From NCBI GenBank assembly GCA_945913285.1, contig CAMEDD010000008.1:1-64000 (forward strand): a DNA stretch of 64,000 bases, in the 5' to 3' direction. Positions within the stretch are counted from its first letter, which is position 1, and every line of letters starts with the position of its first letter. This DNA is from Candidatus Sulfopaludibacter sp. SbA3 (GTDB lineage: Bacteria; Pseudomonadota; Alphaproteobacteria; Caulobacterales; Hyphomonadaceae). A program made the translations under genes and the position numbers. The notes below the pieces were generated by a model. That model saw only the letters and a program-made list of their open reading frames with translations, was not told where the DNA came from and did not search any database. This document shows, piece by piece, positions 17,820-27,811 of the stretch.

Positions 17820-18296
17820 ATGCTTGCGGAAATCTCCATCTACCGCTTCAGGCAACACCTTCAGGCCGTTGCCCCGCTCGCCGCCGCGTTCGAACGGGAA
17901 TGGCCGCGATGGTACGGCCCCGGCGGGGAGGGCAATGTGGCCGCGGACCTTGCGGCCTATGCCAATTCCGAAGGCGCACTCCCCGCTGGTGTCGTCGCAC
18001 TTAGCGCTGACGGCGACCCCATCGGCACCTCGGCGCTGAAAGCCGCCTTCACGCCCGGCTTCGCCCACCTCACCCCCTGGGCCTCGGCCGGCTGGGTGCG
18101 TCCGGATCTGCGCAGATCCGGCCTTGGCGCCTTGCTGCTGCGCGCGCTTGAGGCCGAGGGCCGCCGCCTCGGCTACTCGAACCTCTATTGCGCCACCACA
18201 ACCGCCGTCACGCTTCTCGAACGCGAAGGCTGGACGGCGCACGCCCAAACGGTTCATGACGGTGGCTTGATCGGCATCTTCCGGCGCAAGCTGTAA
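17820..18296 (+). CDS. GNAT family N-acetyltransferase
   Basis: This is a 158-residue single-domain GNAT. The acetyl-CoA loop is in the segment VRPDLRRSGLGALLLRALE (about residues 97-115), followed by the strand SNLYCATTTAVTLLEREGW typical of the fold. The acceptor substrate cannot be told from the sequence. It lies between rpmB and a lipoprotein amidohydrolase, 27 bp from the latter, so they may be cotranscribed. Confidence 0.88.
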   Translation: MLAEISIYRFRQHLQAVAPLAAAFEREWPRWYGPGGEGNVAADLAAYANSEGALPAGVVALSADGDPIGTSALKAAFTPGFAHLTPWASAGWVRPDLRRSGLGALLLRALEAEGRRLGYSNLYCATTTAVTLLEREGWTAHAQTVHDGGLIGIFRRKL

Positions 18297-18323
18297 GGGC
18301 TGCCTGCGAAGGAAACCCGTCCC

Positions 18324-19985
18324 ATGCGTCTCGCCCTCCTGTCCGCCGCCGCCCTGCTTCTGTCGGCGTGCACGCCGAGCCTCAAGCCCGAAACCGAGGC
18401 GACCGAGAAGGTCCGCGTCTTCACCAACGCTACGATCTATACTGGCCTGACGGACGCGGCCGGCGTGCCCCAGACCGTCACCGGCGTGCTTGTCGGTGAG
18501 GACGGCCGCATCATGGCGACCATCCCGCCCATGTCAGCCGACTGGGGTGAGGACGAAGTCGAGATCATCGATCTCGGCGGCGCCTTCATGTATCCTGGCT
18601 TCACCGACGCGCACGCACACCTCCTCGGCATCGGCGAGCGCGAGCTGACGCTGAACCTGGAAGGCACCGCCTCCGTCGCCGAACTCGTCACCCGCGTCGA
18701 AGCCGAACTGGACGGCAAGCCCAAAGGCTCCGTCCTCGTCGGGCGCGGCTGGATCGAGACCGGCTGGCCCGAGGGCCGGATGCCGATGGCCTCTGACCTC
18801 GATCCCGTCACCGGGACCCGCAAGGTCATCCTTGGCCGCTCAGACGGCCACGCCCTGGTCGCCAACACCGCCGCCCTCAAGGCGGCCGGTATCACAAACG
18901 CCACGCCTGATCCGGACGGCGGCCGAATCGAACGCGATGCCAGTGGGAAGGCCACCGGCATCCTGATCGACAACGCCATGGCACTCGTCGAGCCGCTGAT
19001 TGCCAAGCCGGATGACGCCGCGATTTCCCTGGCGCTCGAAACCGGCGCAAAAGTCTATGCCTCGCGCGGCTGGACAGGCATGCACAACATGAGCGTGGAC
19101 CGCCAGCACGCCCCGCTCCTCAAACGCCTCGATGAGGAAGGCAAGCTGCCACAGCGCATCTACAACGCCTTCAACGTCGGCGGCCTGCTACTCGCCCAGC
19201 ACCGGGAATATGAGACCGCCCGCATCACCAACCGCGCGGTCAAGCTCTACATGGACGGCGCCCTGGGCAGCCGCGGCGCCCAGCTGATCGCGCCGTATAC
19301 GGATCGTCCGGATATATCCGGTCTCTCTCTCATGGACGATGCCAGGCTCGCCGAACTCATGGCCGAGGCCAAGGCCGCCAATGTCCAGCTCGCCATCCAT
19401 GCCATCGGCGATCTCGCCAATCGCCGCATCCTCGACGCGGTCGAGGCAGGCGGCTACGGCCCCGAACTGCGCTGGCGGATCGAACATACGCAAGTGGTCC
19501 ACCCTGACGACCTCGCCCGCATCGCTGCCCTGGGTCTCATAGCCTCGATGCAGCCAAGCCATGCCATCGGCGACCTGAAATTTGCGCCGGCGCGTCTCGG
19601 CATCGACCGCCTTCGCGGCGCGTATGCCTGGGCCACGCTGCTCGATCTCGGCACCGTCGTGGCCGGCGGCTCCGATGCCCCTGTCGAATTCGGCTCGCCC
19701 ACGATCGAATTCTACGCCGCCGTCGCCCGTAAGGATGTCCAGGGCGCCTCGGGGGAGGGCTGGCACCCCGAAGAGGCTGTCTCCCGCACGCGCGCGCTCG
19801 CGCTCTTCACGACCGGTCCCGCCTACGCGGCCTTCCAGGAAGCCGATCTCGGCACCATCGAACAAGGCAAGTTCGCCGACTTCACTGTCTTCGACCGTGA
19901 CTTGATGACCGTCCCCGAAGCTGACATCCTCAAAGCCCAGCCGTTGATGACGGTGATCGCCGGAGACATCGTCTGGCAACGCTGA
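18324..19985 (+). CDS. Lipoprotein amidohydrolase, YtcJ-like
   Basis: This is a 553-residue metal-dependent hydrolase of the amidohydrolase_3 (YtcJ) family, anchored outside the cytoplasm. A lipobox (LLLSAC, C16) ends the signal peptide. The metal motif DAHAHLLG is at about residues 93-100, GRSDGHALVAN follows, later HAIGDLANR and the C-terminal GGSDAPVE with the final metal Asp. YtcJ enzymes act on cyclic or linear amides; the substrate here is unknown. A decayed methyltransferase follows. Confidence 0.9.
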   Translation: MRLALLSAAALLLSACTPSLKPETEATEKVRVFTNATIYTGLTDAAGVPQTVTGVLVGEDGRIMATIPPMSADWGEDEVEIIDLGGAFMYPGFTDAHAHLLGIGERELTLNLEGTASVAELVTRVEAELDGKPKGSVLVGRGWIETGWPEGRMPMASDLDPVTGTRKVILGRSDGHALVANTAALKAAGITNATPDPDGGRIERDASGKATGILIDNAMALVEPLIAKPDDAAISLALETGAKVYASRGWTGMHNMSVDRQHAPLLKRLDEEGKLPQRIYNAFNVGGLLLAQHREYETARITNRAVKLYMDGALGSRGAQLIAPYTDRPDISGLSLMDDARLAELMAEAKAANVQLAIHAIGDLANRRILDAVEAGGYGPELRWRIEHTQVVHPDDLARIAALGLIASMQPSHAIGDLKFAPARLGIDRLRGAYAWATLLDLGTVVAGGSDAPVEFGSPTIEFYAAVARKDVQGASGEGWHPEEAVSRTRALALFTTGPAYAAFQEADLGTIEQGKFADFTVFDRDLMTVPEADILKAQPLMTVIAGDIVWQR

Positions 19986-20045
19986 CGCAGATCCGGGCCG
20001 GGGAGGGAGAGACTACACCCTGAAGACCCACCTGAAGTCCGGCGG

Positions 20046-20467
20046 CGTCCTCTTACTGGCCGCCTGACCAATCTGCAGGATCTCAAGTGCAACTTCGACA
20101 CCTTGGCCCTGCCGGATGCCTCGCTGGATGTCGTCACCTGGTTCCAGGGCCCGCACCAACTCTGGTACAAGCCAGAAGGCCTCGGCGACCCGGATAACAG
20201 CTTCGCCGGGATCGCCCGCGTCCTGAAGCCGGGGGGCGTTTCATTGTCATTGACCACGTCGCGCCCGCAGGCTCCCCGCCCGCCTCTGGCGGCGATTCCC
20301 ACCGCATCGATCCGGCGCATATCCATGAGATGGACAGCGAAGCCGGCTTCATGCCCGAAGGCGACCCAGCCCTGCTGCGCAATCCGGCTGAAGCCGGTCT
20401 GAAGAGCGTCGACCCCGAGATCCGCGGAAAGACCGATCAGGTTCTGGTCGCCTTCTCGAAACCCTGA
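20046..20467 (+). pseudogene. Remnant of a SAM-dependent methyltransferase, truncated and frameshifted
   Basis: The stretch encodes the C-terminal half of a class I methyltransferase. One frame gives DASLDVVTWFQGPHQLWYK and ends in ARVLKPGG (to about 20236). The next frame continues as RFIVIDHVAPAGSPP and runs to a stop at 20465-20467. The two parts join at a run of six G (20231-20236) where one base is missing. The N-terminal SAM-binding half is absent; the sequence upstream has an in-frame stop. Homologues are usually exported or lipoprotein methyltransferases of unknown substrate. A sequencing slip could explain the frameshift, but not the missing N-terminus. Confidence 0.75.
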
Positions 20468-20578
20468 ACCCGGCCTCTGAACCTGCCATTTCCCTTACGT
20501 CGCACTAGGCGCGGGGCCATCCCGTGCTAGAACCCTTGTCTTTCCCTTTCCTCCTGCTGTGCCGAGCTCCGCGACCCC

Positions 20579-21562
20579 ATGACCGCCATGCCTGCCACCG
20601 ACACCCTCGAAGGCCTGAAGCCCACCGAAAAGCTGAACCTGAAAAAGCTGTTCGGCCTCGACACCGGCATGGTCGTCCACGGCTTCAAGACGCGCACCGA
20701 GTATGTGCCGGAAATCGACCCCGCTTACCGGTTCGACCCGCAGACGACCCTCGCCATCCTCGCCGGCTTCGAGTTCAACCGCCGCGTCATGGTGCAGGGC
20801 TATCACGGCACCGGCAAATCGACCCACATCGAGCAGGTCGCTGCCCGCCTCAACTGGCCGATGGTCCGCGTCAACCTCGACAGCCATGTCAGCCGGATCG
20901 ACATGGTCGGCAAGGACGCCATCGTCCTGAAGGATGGCAAGCAGATCACCGAATTCCGCGAAGGCATTCTCCCGTGGGCCCTGCAGCGCCCGGTCGCCAT
21001 CGTGTTCGACGAGTATGACGCCGGCCGTCCGGACGTGATGTTCGTGATCCAGCGCGTCCTCGAAAGCTCGGGCAAGCTCACCCTGCTCGACCAGAACCGC
21101 GTGATTGCGCCGAACCCCTACTTCCGCCTCTTCGCCACCACCAATACGGTCGGCCTCGGCGACACGACCGGCCTCTATCATGGCACCCAGCAACTGAACC
21201 AGGGCCAGATGGACCGCTGGAGCATCGTGACCACGCTGAACTATCTGGCGCATGATGCCGAAGTCGAAATCGTCAAATCGAAAGCCACCGGCGCCGACGA
21301 CAAGACCCTCTCCAAGATGGTCACCCTCGCAGACCTGACGCGCAATGCCTTCATGGCCGGCGACCTCTCGACGGTGATGAGCCCTCGCACCGTCATCACC
21401 TGGGCGGAAAACTTCGCCATCTTCGGCGATATCGGCCATGCCTTCCGCATGACCTTCCTCAACAAGTGCGACGAACTCGAACGCCCCCTCGTCGCCGAGA
21501 TGTACCAGCGCTGCTTCGGCACGGAGCTTCCGGAAAGCGCCCTCATGGTGAAGATGGCGTGA
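20579..21562 (+). CDS. cobS: Cobaltochelatase subunit CobS
   Basis: CobS is the AAA+ ATPase subunit of the aerobic cobaltochelatase CobNST, which inserts cobalt into hydrogenobyrinate a,c-diamide. The product is 327 residues, as usual. Walker A (GYHGTGKST) is at residues 74-82 and Walker B ([10 protein letters not shown]) at about 140-149. [18 protein letters not shown] is the sensor/arginine-finger region conserved in CobS. cobT follows 28 bp later on the same strand. cobN is not in this window. Confidence 0.97.
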   Translation: MTAMPATDTLEGLKPTEKLNLKKLFGLDTGMVVHGFKTRTEYVPEIDPAYRFDPQTTLAILAGFEFNRRVMVQGYHGTGKSTHIEQVAARLNWPMVRVNLDSHVSRIDMVGKDAIVLKDGKQITEFREGILPWALQRPVAIVFDEYDAGRPDVMFVIQRVLESSGKLTLLDQNRVIAPNPYFRLFATTNTVGLGDTTGLYHGTQQLNQGQMDRWSIVTTLNYLAHDAEVEIVKSKATGADDKTLSKMVTLADLTRNAFMAGDLSTVMSPRTVITWAENFAIFGDIGHAFRMTFLNKCDELERPLVAEMYQRCFGTELPESALMVKMA

Positions 21563-21590
21563 GGCGCTAGGGCCCCACGCGCGGCGAAAC

Positions 21591-23582
21591 ATGGCCAAGG
21601 ACACCACACCCCAGGACCTCTTCAAGGCCGCCCTTGCCGCCACCACCAAGGCGATGAGCGCGGAGCGCGACCTTGAAGTCGGCTTCGGCAATGATGCCGG
21701 CGACCTGGGTGACCGGATCGTACTGCGCTCGCCGCCGATCGACCTGCCGCCCGAAATCGCCGCCCGCATCCGGGGCGAGGCCGACGCGCTCGCCCTGCGC
21801 CGCGCCCACCATGACGCCGCCGCCCACCTGACGCACCGCCCGCAGGGCGATCTCGCCCGCCGCGTCTATGAAGGCGCCGAGACCGCGCGCATCGAAAGCC
21901 TCGGCGCCAACGCCATGCTCGGCACCGCCGGCAATCTCGATGCCGCGCTCGATTTTCGCTGCAAGTCCACGAATTTCGGCGCCGGCTCCGAAGACCCCGA
22001 AGCGATCCTCGCGCCCGCGCTCGAGTTTCTTCTTCGCGAGAAGCTCACTGGCCGTCCGCTGCCCGAAAGCGCCGCCCGCGTTGCCGATGTCTGGCGCGAG
22101 AAGGTCGAGACCCGCGCCGGCAAGGCCATCGATGGCCTCGTCGAACAACTCCACGACCAAGCCCAGTTCAGCAAGACCATCCGCTCGATCATCCGTGACC
22201 TGACGGCTTCAGAAATGGCGGGCGACGATGTCGAAACCAGCGAGCAGGAAGAGTCTCAGCAGCAGGAAGACAGCCAGACCCAGACCGGCGAGGACGATGT
22301 GTCCACGGAAGAACAGATGGGCGCCTCCGCTGACGAGATCCAGGCCGGTGAGACCGAAGAGATCGACGGCGAGGAAGCCAATGTCTCCGTCGATCAGGAC
22401 ACCGACATGGAGGCGGACGACTCGCCCGACGAGGAAGACGAAGGCTCCAAGCCGCTGCGCCCCAACTACCAGCCGGGCGATGAGCGCGACCGTTTCGTCT
22501 ACAACGTCTTCACCCGCGCGCATGACGAGACCGCCAATGCGCAGGACCTCTGCGACGCCGAGGAACTCACCCGCCTGCGCGCCTATCTCGACCATCAGCT
22601 CCAGGGCCTTCAGGGCGCCGTCGCCAAGCTCGCCAACAAGTTGCAGCGCCGCCTGATGGCGCAGCAGAACCGCTCATGGTCGTTCGACCTTGAAGAAGGC
22701 GTGCTCGATACCGCCCGCCTCACGCGGGTCATCACCGATCCGACCGCGCCGCTCTCCTTCAAGCAGGAAGACGATACCAAGTTCCGCGACACGATCGTCA
22801 CTCTGTTGCTGGACAATTCTGGCTCCATGCGCGGCCGGCCGATCATGGTCGCTGCTCTGTGCGCCGACATTCTTGCCCGCACGCTGGAGCGCTGCGCGGT
22901 GAAAACGGAAATCCTCGGCTTCACTACCAAGGCCTGGAAAGGCGGCATGAGCCGCGAGGGCTGGATCAAGGCCGGCAAGCCCGCAGGCCCGGGCCGCCTC
23001 AACGACATCCGCCACATCATCTACAAGGGCGCCGACATGCCATGGCGCCGCGCGCGCCGAAATCTCGGCCTGATGATGCGCGAAGGCCTCCTGAAGGAAA
23101 ACATCGACGGCGAGGCCCTCCTCTGGGCGCATGAGCGGATTCTCGCCCGACCCGAGCAGCGCAAGATCCTTATGGTGATCTCGGACGGCGCGCCCGTCGA
23201 CGATTCCACGCTCAACGTGAACATCGGCAATTATCTGGAACGTCACCTGCGCCAGGTGATCGACGAGGTCGAGAACCGCTCGCCCGTCGAACTCATCGCC
23301 ATCGGCATCGGGCATGACGTCACCCGCTATTACAAGCGCGCCGTTACGATTGTGGACGCCGAACAGCTCGGCGGCGCGATGACCGAGCAGCTTGCGAGCC
23401 TATTTGACGAACACCCCGTCAACCCCGCTGTCATGTCTATCCCTCCGCTCACGGACAGAACCACCCGCGGCGCGGTCAGCGGCGCCGGCGCCGGCGCCCC
23501 CAGCTACGGCAAGAAAGTCGGCCTTGGCCGAGATGTGAAAACCTCGACGCTGCAAGCGGTAAAGCCGCCCGGCAGGAAGTAA
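21591..23582 (+). CDS. cobT: Cobaltochelatase subunit CobT
   Basis: CobT pairs with CobS as the chaperone-like part of cobaltochelatase. The product is 663 residues, in the family range. It has an N-terminal CobT domain, a strongly acidic Gln/Glu/Asp-rich linker at about residues 210-290, and a C-terminal von Willebrand A domain with a complete MIDAS DNSGS at 408-412. A conserved segment near [18 protein letters not shown] precedes the C-terminal helices. It shares an operon with cobS. Confidence 0.97.
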   Translation: MAKDTTPQDLFKAALAATTKAMSAERDLEVGFGNDAGDLGDRIVLRSPPIDLPPEIAARIRGEADALALRRAHHDAAAHLTHRPQGDLARRVYEGAETARIESLGANAMLGTAGNLDAALDFRCKSTNFGAGSEDPEAILAPALEFLLREKLTGRPLPESAARVADVWREKVETRAGKAIDGLVEQLHDQAQFSKTIRSIIRDLTASEMAGDDVETSEQEESQQQEDSQTQTGEDDVSTEEQMGASADEIQAGETEEIDGEEANVSVDQDTDMEADDSPDEEDEGSKPLRPNYQPGDERDRFVYNVFTRAHDETANAQDLCDAEELTRLRAYLDHQLQGLQGAVAKLANKLQRRLMAQQNRSWSFDLEEGVLDTARLTRVITDPTAPLSFKQEDDTKFRDTIVTLLLDNSGSMRGRPIMVAALCADILARTLERCAVKTEILGFTTKAWKGGMSREGWIKAGKPAGPGRLNDIRHIIYKGADMPWRRARRNLGLMMREGLLKENIDGEALLWAHERILARPEQRKILMVISDGAPVDDSTLNVNIGNYLERHLRQVIDEVENRSPVELIAIGIGHDVTRYYKRAVTIVDAEQLGGAMTEQLASLFDEHPVNPAVMSIPPLTDRTTRGAVSGAGAGAPSYGKKVGLGRDVKTSTLQAVKPPGRK

Positions 23583-24046
23583 CCCGCGGGGCCCTGCTGC
23601 CGTTACCCATCCTTCTTGTCGTCCCGGCGAAAGCCAGACGTCTGTTTTCGGCGCACACGAACACGCGAACGCCCACGTTTCCCCAACCCTTCCGAGATAA
23701 AAACCACTGCACGATCAACGCGCTCAAACACACTTCCCAGCCGCGAATCCGGCAGGATCCTGCCCCGGTGTATCCTGCACGGCGATGACCTCAACCCGTG
23801 CGCGCCCGTGATCTCTGGTAGCCGATTGCGCAGCGGCTCGCCTCAGACATCCATCGGCCACTGCTCGCCCCGCTTCCTCCGCTCCCGGACCAGCCCGCGC
23901 CGCTTCACCGGCCGCGCCCCGCGCGAACTCGCCGTGCGATGGTCCGGTTTCGCCCGTATCGGACCGGGTGCGGGCATGCTGCTCATGTGCCTCGGCCCCG
24001 CCGCGAGGACGCAGGCCCGGGCGGGGCTCGATAGGGGATGACTTGC
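23583..24046. other. 464-bp stretch without a recognised gene
   Basis: A 141-residue open frame runs at 23616-24041 on the plus strand, but its composition is Arg/Ser/Pro-rich as expected from a shadow frame in GC-rich DNA, and I recognise no family. The segment after 23616 reads VVPAKA in one frame, which recalls dispersed alphaproteobacterial repeats that translate to V(I)PAKAGIQ. It may be the remains of such an element. No hairpin with a T run was found. Confidence 0.4.
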
Positions 24047-24397
24047 CTAGTTGCCCTTCCGCCCCGCCTTCTCGTCAATTCCGCTGGTGCCCTGGCGGGC
24101 TTCCAGCGCCGCCGCCACATCATCGAGGCTCACGCCGCGCGACCGCAGCGCCACCAGCACATGGTAGACAACATCCGCTGCCTCGCCCGCAACCCGCGCC
24201 TCGCTCTCGCCGCGCACGGCCTGCGCGAATTCGCCGCCCTCTTCGGCCACCTTGTCCGCGCACGCGCCGGGCCCCCTGGCGAGCAGTTTCGCGGTCCAGC
24301 TCTTGGCGCTGTCGCTGCCCGCGGCGCGCGCATCGATGGTTTCGGCTAGATGCGCCAGCGCGGCGGCAAGCCGGTCAGAGGAGGCAAGGGCGGTCAT
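24047..24397 (-). CDS. hisE: Phosphoribosyl-ATP pyrophosphatase HisE
   Basis: HisE hydrolyses phosphoribosyl-ATP to phosphoribosyl-AMP, step two of histidine synthesis. The product is 116 residues. The MazG-fold helices carry KVAEEGGEFAQAV (about residues 49-61) and GEAADVVYHVLVAL (71-84), which hold the acidic Mg ligands. The ATG at 24397 is the family start; the frame is open to 25201 only because it is antisense to the crotonase gene. It is cut off from hisF by the plus-strand crotonase gene. Confidence 0.93.
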   Translation of the reverse strand: MTALASSDRLAAALAHLAETIDARAAGSDSAKSWTAKLLARGPGACADKVAEEGGEFAQAVRGESEARVAGEAADVVYHVLVALRSRGVSLDDVAAALEARQGTSGIDEKAGRKGN

Positions 24398-24514
24398 GGT
24401 TCGGTCTCCGGATCCCCGCCGTTTAGCCTGCCCTGGCGGCGTCGTCACCCGCCAGCGCTTGACGAACGCCGGGGAAGGGGGCCAGCTTTGGGGAAAGGCT
24501 CCGGAGGAACACCC

Positions 24515-25324
24515 ATGCAAGACCGCGTTACGATCACGATGCTCGAAGACGGCGTGGCGGATGTCCGCCTCGTTCGCACCGACAAGATGAATGCCCTCGA
24601 CCCCTCCATGTTCGCCGGTATTGCCGAGGCGATCGCGCAGCTCGGCAAGACCAACGGCCTGCGCGCCGTGGTGCTCTCGGGCGAAGGCCGGGCCTTCTGC
24701 GCCGGGCTTGACCTCTCCTCGATGGCCCAGCCGGGCGATGGCAAGAAACAAGGCGAAGGCGCCACCGGTAGTCTCGGCAGCCGCAGTCACGGGATGGCCA
24801 ACCTCGCCCAGCATGTCGCCTGGGGCTGGCGCGAATTGCCGGTCCCGGTCATCGCCGCCGTCCACGGCATCGCCTTTGGCGGCGGATTCCAACTCATGTC
24901 GGGCGCCGATATCCGCATCATCCATCCTGATACGCGCTGCGCCATCATGGAAATGAAATGGGGCCTCGTGCCCGACATGGCGGGCTTCCCCCTGTGGCGC
25001 GGCAATGTGCGCGACGATGTTATCCGTGAGCTGACCTACACGAACCGCGAGTTCAAGGGCGCCGAGGCCCACGCGCTCGGCTTTGCCACCAAACTCTCCG
25101 ACACGCCGCTCGAAGACGCGCTGGCGCTCGCGCGGCTCATCGCGGGCAAGCATCCGGCTGCAATGCGCGGCGCGAAAGTGCTCTGCAATGCGATGGCCCA
25201 TTCCAGCGATGCCGAACTCCTTCTCCTTGAAAGCAGCGAGCAGCTTAAAGTCATGCGTACGCCCAACCAGATCGAGGCCGTGATGGCCGAAATGCAGAAA
25301 CGCAAAGCGGTTTTCGCCGACTAG
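24515..25324 (+). CDS. Crotonase/enoyl-CoA hydratase family protein
   Basis: This is a 269-residue crotonase-fold enzyme acting on acyl-CoA. The oxyanion-hole segments are FCAGLDLSS (about 61-69) and HGIAFGGGFQ (118-127). The position of the first catalytic Glu of classical hydratases (GGGxE) is Gln (Q126), and an Asp is near the second site (VPDMAG). Simple enoyl-CoA hydratase activity is therefore uncertain, and isomerase or another crotonase reaction is possible. GGAGGA lies before the ATG at 24515. The gene is inserted between hisE and hisF on the opposite strand, and its stop abuts that of hisF. Confidence 0.88.
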   Translation: MQDRVTITMLEDGVADVRLVRTDKMNALDPSMFAGIAEAIAQLGKTNGLRAVVLSGEGRAFCAGLDLSSMAQPGDGKKQGEGATGSLGSRSHGMANLAQHVAWGWRELPVPVIAAVHGIAFGGGFQLMSGADIRIIHPDTRCAIMEMKWGLVPDMAGFPLWRGNVRDDVIRELTYTNREFKGAEAHALGFATKLSDTPLEDALALARLIAGKHPAAMRGAKVLCNAMAHSSDAELLLLESSEQLKVMRTPNQIEAVMAEMQKRKAVFAD

Positions 25325-26083
25325 CTAGACTGTCCGGACCGGGGCGCCTGCTTTGCGCAGCGCGTCGCGGGCCTGGGCGAGGGTGGCTTCGCCGAAGTGG
25401 AAGATCGAGGCGGCGAGCACTGCGCTCGCCCCGCCTTCGAGGATGGCGGGGGCAAAGTCCGCCACGCTGCCCGCGCCGCCGCTGGCGATGACGGGGATGG
25501 TGACGGCGCAGGATACCGCCTTCAGGAGGGCAATGTCATAGCCCGTCTTCGTTCCGTCCCGGTCCATTGAGGTCAGCAGGATCTCGCCCGCGCCGCGTTT
25601 TGCAGCTTCGCGGGCGAAGGTGACGGCGTCTATCCCGGTGCCTTTTCTGCCGCCGTGGGTAAAAATTTCCCAGCCAGCACCGGATTGGCGGGCGTCAATC
25701 GCGACCACCACGCATTGCCTTCCGGCCTTGGCTGCGCAGGCGGCGATCACCGACGGATCGGCGACTGCGGCCGAGTTGATCGCCACCTTGTCGGCGCCCG
25801 CACGCAGGAGGGCGACCATGTCGTCCACCGAGCGCACCCCGCCGCCGACGGTGAGGGGCATGAAACACGCCTCCGCGGTGCGGCTGACGGTTTCGAGTAA
25901 CGTGCCGCGGCCTTCATGGCTGGCGGTGATGTCCAGGAAGCAGAGCTCGTCTGCCCCTTGGGCGTCATAGGCACGGGCGAGGGCGACCGGATCGCCCGCG
26001 TCCTTCAGGTCCACGAAATTGACGCCCTTGACGGTGCGCCCGTCTTTCACGTCCAGGCAGGGGATGATGCGCGTTTTCAGCAT
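25325..26083 (-). CDS. hisF: Imidazole glycerol phosphate synthase subunit HisF
   Basis: HisF is the cyclase subunit of IGP synthase, a (beta/alpha)8 barrel using ammonia supplied by HisH. The product is 252 residues. [15 protein letters not shown] with the catalytic Asp at residue 11, VAIDARQ with the second catalytic Asp near 130, and [13 protein letters not shown] are all present. Same strand as hisA, with a 295-bp gap instead of the tight spacing usual in his operons. Confidence 0.97.
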   Translation of the reverse strand: MLKTRIIPCLDVKDGRTVKGVNFVDLKDAGDPVALARAYDAQGADELCFLDITASHEGRGTLLETVSRTAEACFMPLTVGGGVRSVDDMVALLRAGADKVAINSAAVADPSVIAACAAKAGRQCVVVAIDARQSGAGWEIFTHGGRKGTGIDAVTFAREAAKRGAGEILLTSMDRDGTKTGYDIALLKAVSCAVTIPVIASGGAGSVADFAPAILEGGASAVLAASIFHFGEATLAQARDALRKAGAPVRTV

Positions 26084-26238
26084 GGGCGCGGTTTAGCGGC
26101 CTGCTGCGCGCGTGAATAGACCGGTTCTAAAAGGGATAGAACAAGAGCATATCTCGAATTTCAAGCCGGGCGGGTGAAATCCCGGCCGCCAGGCAGGCCG
26201 GGTGTTAAACAAAGGTAGCGGCACAGTCCGGCGGAAGA

Positions 26239-26382
26239 ATGAGGCAGATGCAGGTTCCGGCTGATCTTCGCAGAGCGATTCTCACGGGCTTGATCATCGC
26301 GGCCGTGTCCGCGCTGGCGGCGCCAGATGCGAAACGACTTCTGATCAAAGCGTTGAGCCTGTCGACGCTGTCAAAGGGTTAA
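26239..26382 (+). CDS. Possible 47-residue membrane peptide between hisF and hisA
   Basis: A short frame ([18 protein letters not shown] at its start) has one hydrophobic segment, [13 protein letters not shown], followed by a basic stretch. A purine-rich sequence (GGCGGAAG) lies just upstream. Its last bases overlap the hisA stop on the other strand. The size is small, no family is recognised and it may be chance. The rest of the 26084-26378 gap shows nothing else. Confidence 0.3.
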   Translation: MRQMQVPADLRRAILTGLIIAAVSALAAPDAKRLLIKALSLSTLSKG

Positions 26383-27107
26383 GCCTGCGCCGCCCTGACC
26401 GCCTCACCCGCATCAATATCCCCGTCATAGAGCGCGCGGCCCAGGATGGTGCCGGCGATGGGGGCGCCTGACGTGCGCAGGGCGCGGATGTCGTCCACGC
26501 TTTTCACGCCGCCGCTGGCAATGATCGGTATGCTGACAGAGTTGGCGAGGTCTGCCGTGAACGAAACATTAACGCCGGTCTTCAGTCCGTCCCGGCTGAT
26601 GTCGGTGGCGATGATGGCGGCGACGCCGCAGCCTTCGAAGGCTTTCGCAAGGTCTGCGGCGCGCATGTCGCTGGTCTCGGCCCAGCCTTCGACGGCGACC
26701 ATGCCATTCTTCGCGTCGATGCCGACGACGATGCGGCCCGGCAGGTCGCGGGCGGCGGATTTCACGAGTTCCGGATCGCGTAGGGCGATGGTGCCGAGGA
26801 TGACGCGGGCGATGCCGGCCTCCAGCCAGGCGTCGATCTGGGCGCGGTTGCGGATGCCGCCGCCGAGCTGGACGGGGGCAGGGGTCGCTTTCAGGATGCC
26901 TTCCACGGCGGCGCGGTTCACGGGGCGGCCTTCAAAGGCGCCGTTGAGGTCGACGACGTGCAGGTGGGTGAAGCCCATCGCGCGGAAGGCGCGGGCCTGG
27001 CCGGCGGGGTCGGTGTTGAAGACGGTGGCCGCGTCCATCTCGCCGCGCAGGAGGCGGACACAGGCGCCGTCCTTCAGGTCAATCGCGGGGTAGAGGGTGA
27101 AAGTCAT
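26379..27107 (-). CDS. hisA: Phosphoribosylformimino-5-aminoimidazole carboxamide ribotide isomerase HisA
   Basis: HisA isomerises ProFAR to PRFAR, providing the substrate of HisF/HisH. The product is 242 residues from the ATG at 27107, which overlaps the hisH stop by 4 bp (ATGA). The barrel shows [14 protein letters not shown] with the catalytic Asp, VQLGGGIRN, and [13 protein letters not shown] with the second catalytic Asp. An ATG three codons upstream is possible but would lengthen the overlap. Confidence 0.96.
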   Translation of the reverse strand: MTFTLYPAIDLKDGACVRLLRGEMDAATVFNTDPAGQARAFRAMGFTHLHVVDLNGAFEGRPVNRAAVEGILKATPAPVQLGGGIRNRAQIDAWLEAGIARVILGTIALRDPELVKSAARDLPGRIVVGIDAKNGMVAVEGWAETSDMRAADLAKAFEGCGVAAIIATDISRDGLKTGVNVSFTADLANSVSIPIIASGGVKSVDDIRALRTSGAPIAGTILGRALYDGDIDAGEAVRAAQA

Positions 27108-27736
27108 GGCGTCCACTTCAGGAAGTTCGACAGGATCGTCAGGCCGACCTTCTGGCTTTTTTCGGGGTGGAACTGGGTGCCGAAGAGGTTGTTGCTGGTG
27201 AGGGCCGCCGCGATGGGATCGCCGTAATGGCTCCAGGCGGCGACATAGTCGATCCTGCGGGGCTTGCAGGCATAGGAGTGAGTAAAATAGGCATGCGGCT
27301 CGGGGCCGAGGCCGTCCAGAACGGGGTGCGGGCCGCGCAACTCGACCTCGTTCCAGCCGACATGCGGCACCGGCCGGCCGGGGGCGGGCTCGAGCGCGGC
27401 CACCTTGCCGGGGATCCAGCAGAGGCCCTCGGTGCGGCCATCCTCGAGGCCGAAATCCATCATCAGCTGCAGGCCGACGCAGATGCCGAGGAAGGGGCGG
27501 CCGCGGCGGACGATGTGGGTGTCCATCGCCTCGACCAGGCCGGGCAGGGCCGCCAGGGCCGCGGCGCAGTCGGCGAAGTGACCGACGCCGGGCAGGACGA
27601 CGCGGTCTGCGGTCTCGATGTCCTCGGGCCGGTTGGTGACCTTGATCTCATCAGCGCTGCCGGCGGCCGCTGCGAGGGCGCGCGCGCAGGAATGCAGGTT
27701 TCCGGAGCCGTAATCGATGAGCGCAACGCGGGTCAT
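27104..27736 (-). CDS. hisH: Imidazole glycerol phosphate synthase subunit HisH
   Basis: HisH is the class I glutaminase of IGP synthase. The product is 210 residues. The nucleophile is in [11 protein letters not shown] (Cys near residue 87), and the His and Glu of the triad are in GTQFHPEKS near the C-terminus. GSGNLHS and GVGHF are also conserved. It is coupled to hisA by a 4-bp overlap and is the first gene of this block; hisB, usually just upstream, is 8.4 kb away. Confidence 0.96.
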   Translation of the reverse strand: MTRVALIDYGSGNLHSCARALAAAAGSADEIKVTNRPEDIETADRVVLPGVGHFADCAAALAALPGLVEAMDTHIVRRGRPFLGICVGLQLMMDFGLEDGRTEGLCWIPGKVAALEPAPGRPVPHVGWNEVELRGPHPVLDGLGPEPHAYFTHSYACKPRRIDYVAAWSHYGDPIAAALTSNNLFGTQFHPEKSQKVGLTILSNFLKWTP

Positions 27737-27811
27737 GCCGGCTCTTAGCGGGGGGGCAGCCCAAGAACAAGGCTTGGAGATTCCGGGGAAATCATGCGAT
27801 AGCGCGCCATC

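Noticed and set aside
20495-21769. 424-residue open frame antisense to cobS
   Set aside because: cobS on the plus strand has complete AAA+ motifs; the antisense frame shows none.
23616-24041. 141-residue plus-strand frame after cobT
   Set aside because: Composition resembles a non-coding frame and it matches no family I know; kept only as an unassigned stretch.
24398-25201. N-terminal extension of hisE to 384 residues
   Set aside because: It is antisense to the crotonase gene; HisE is complete in 116 residues from 24397.
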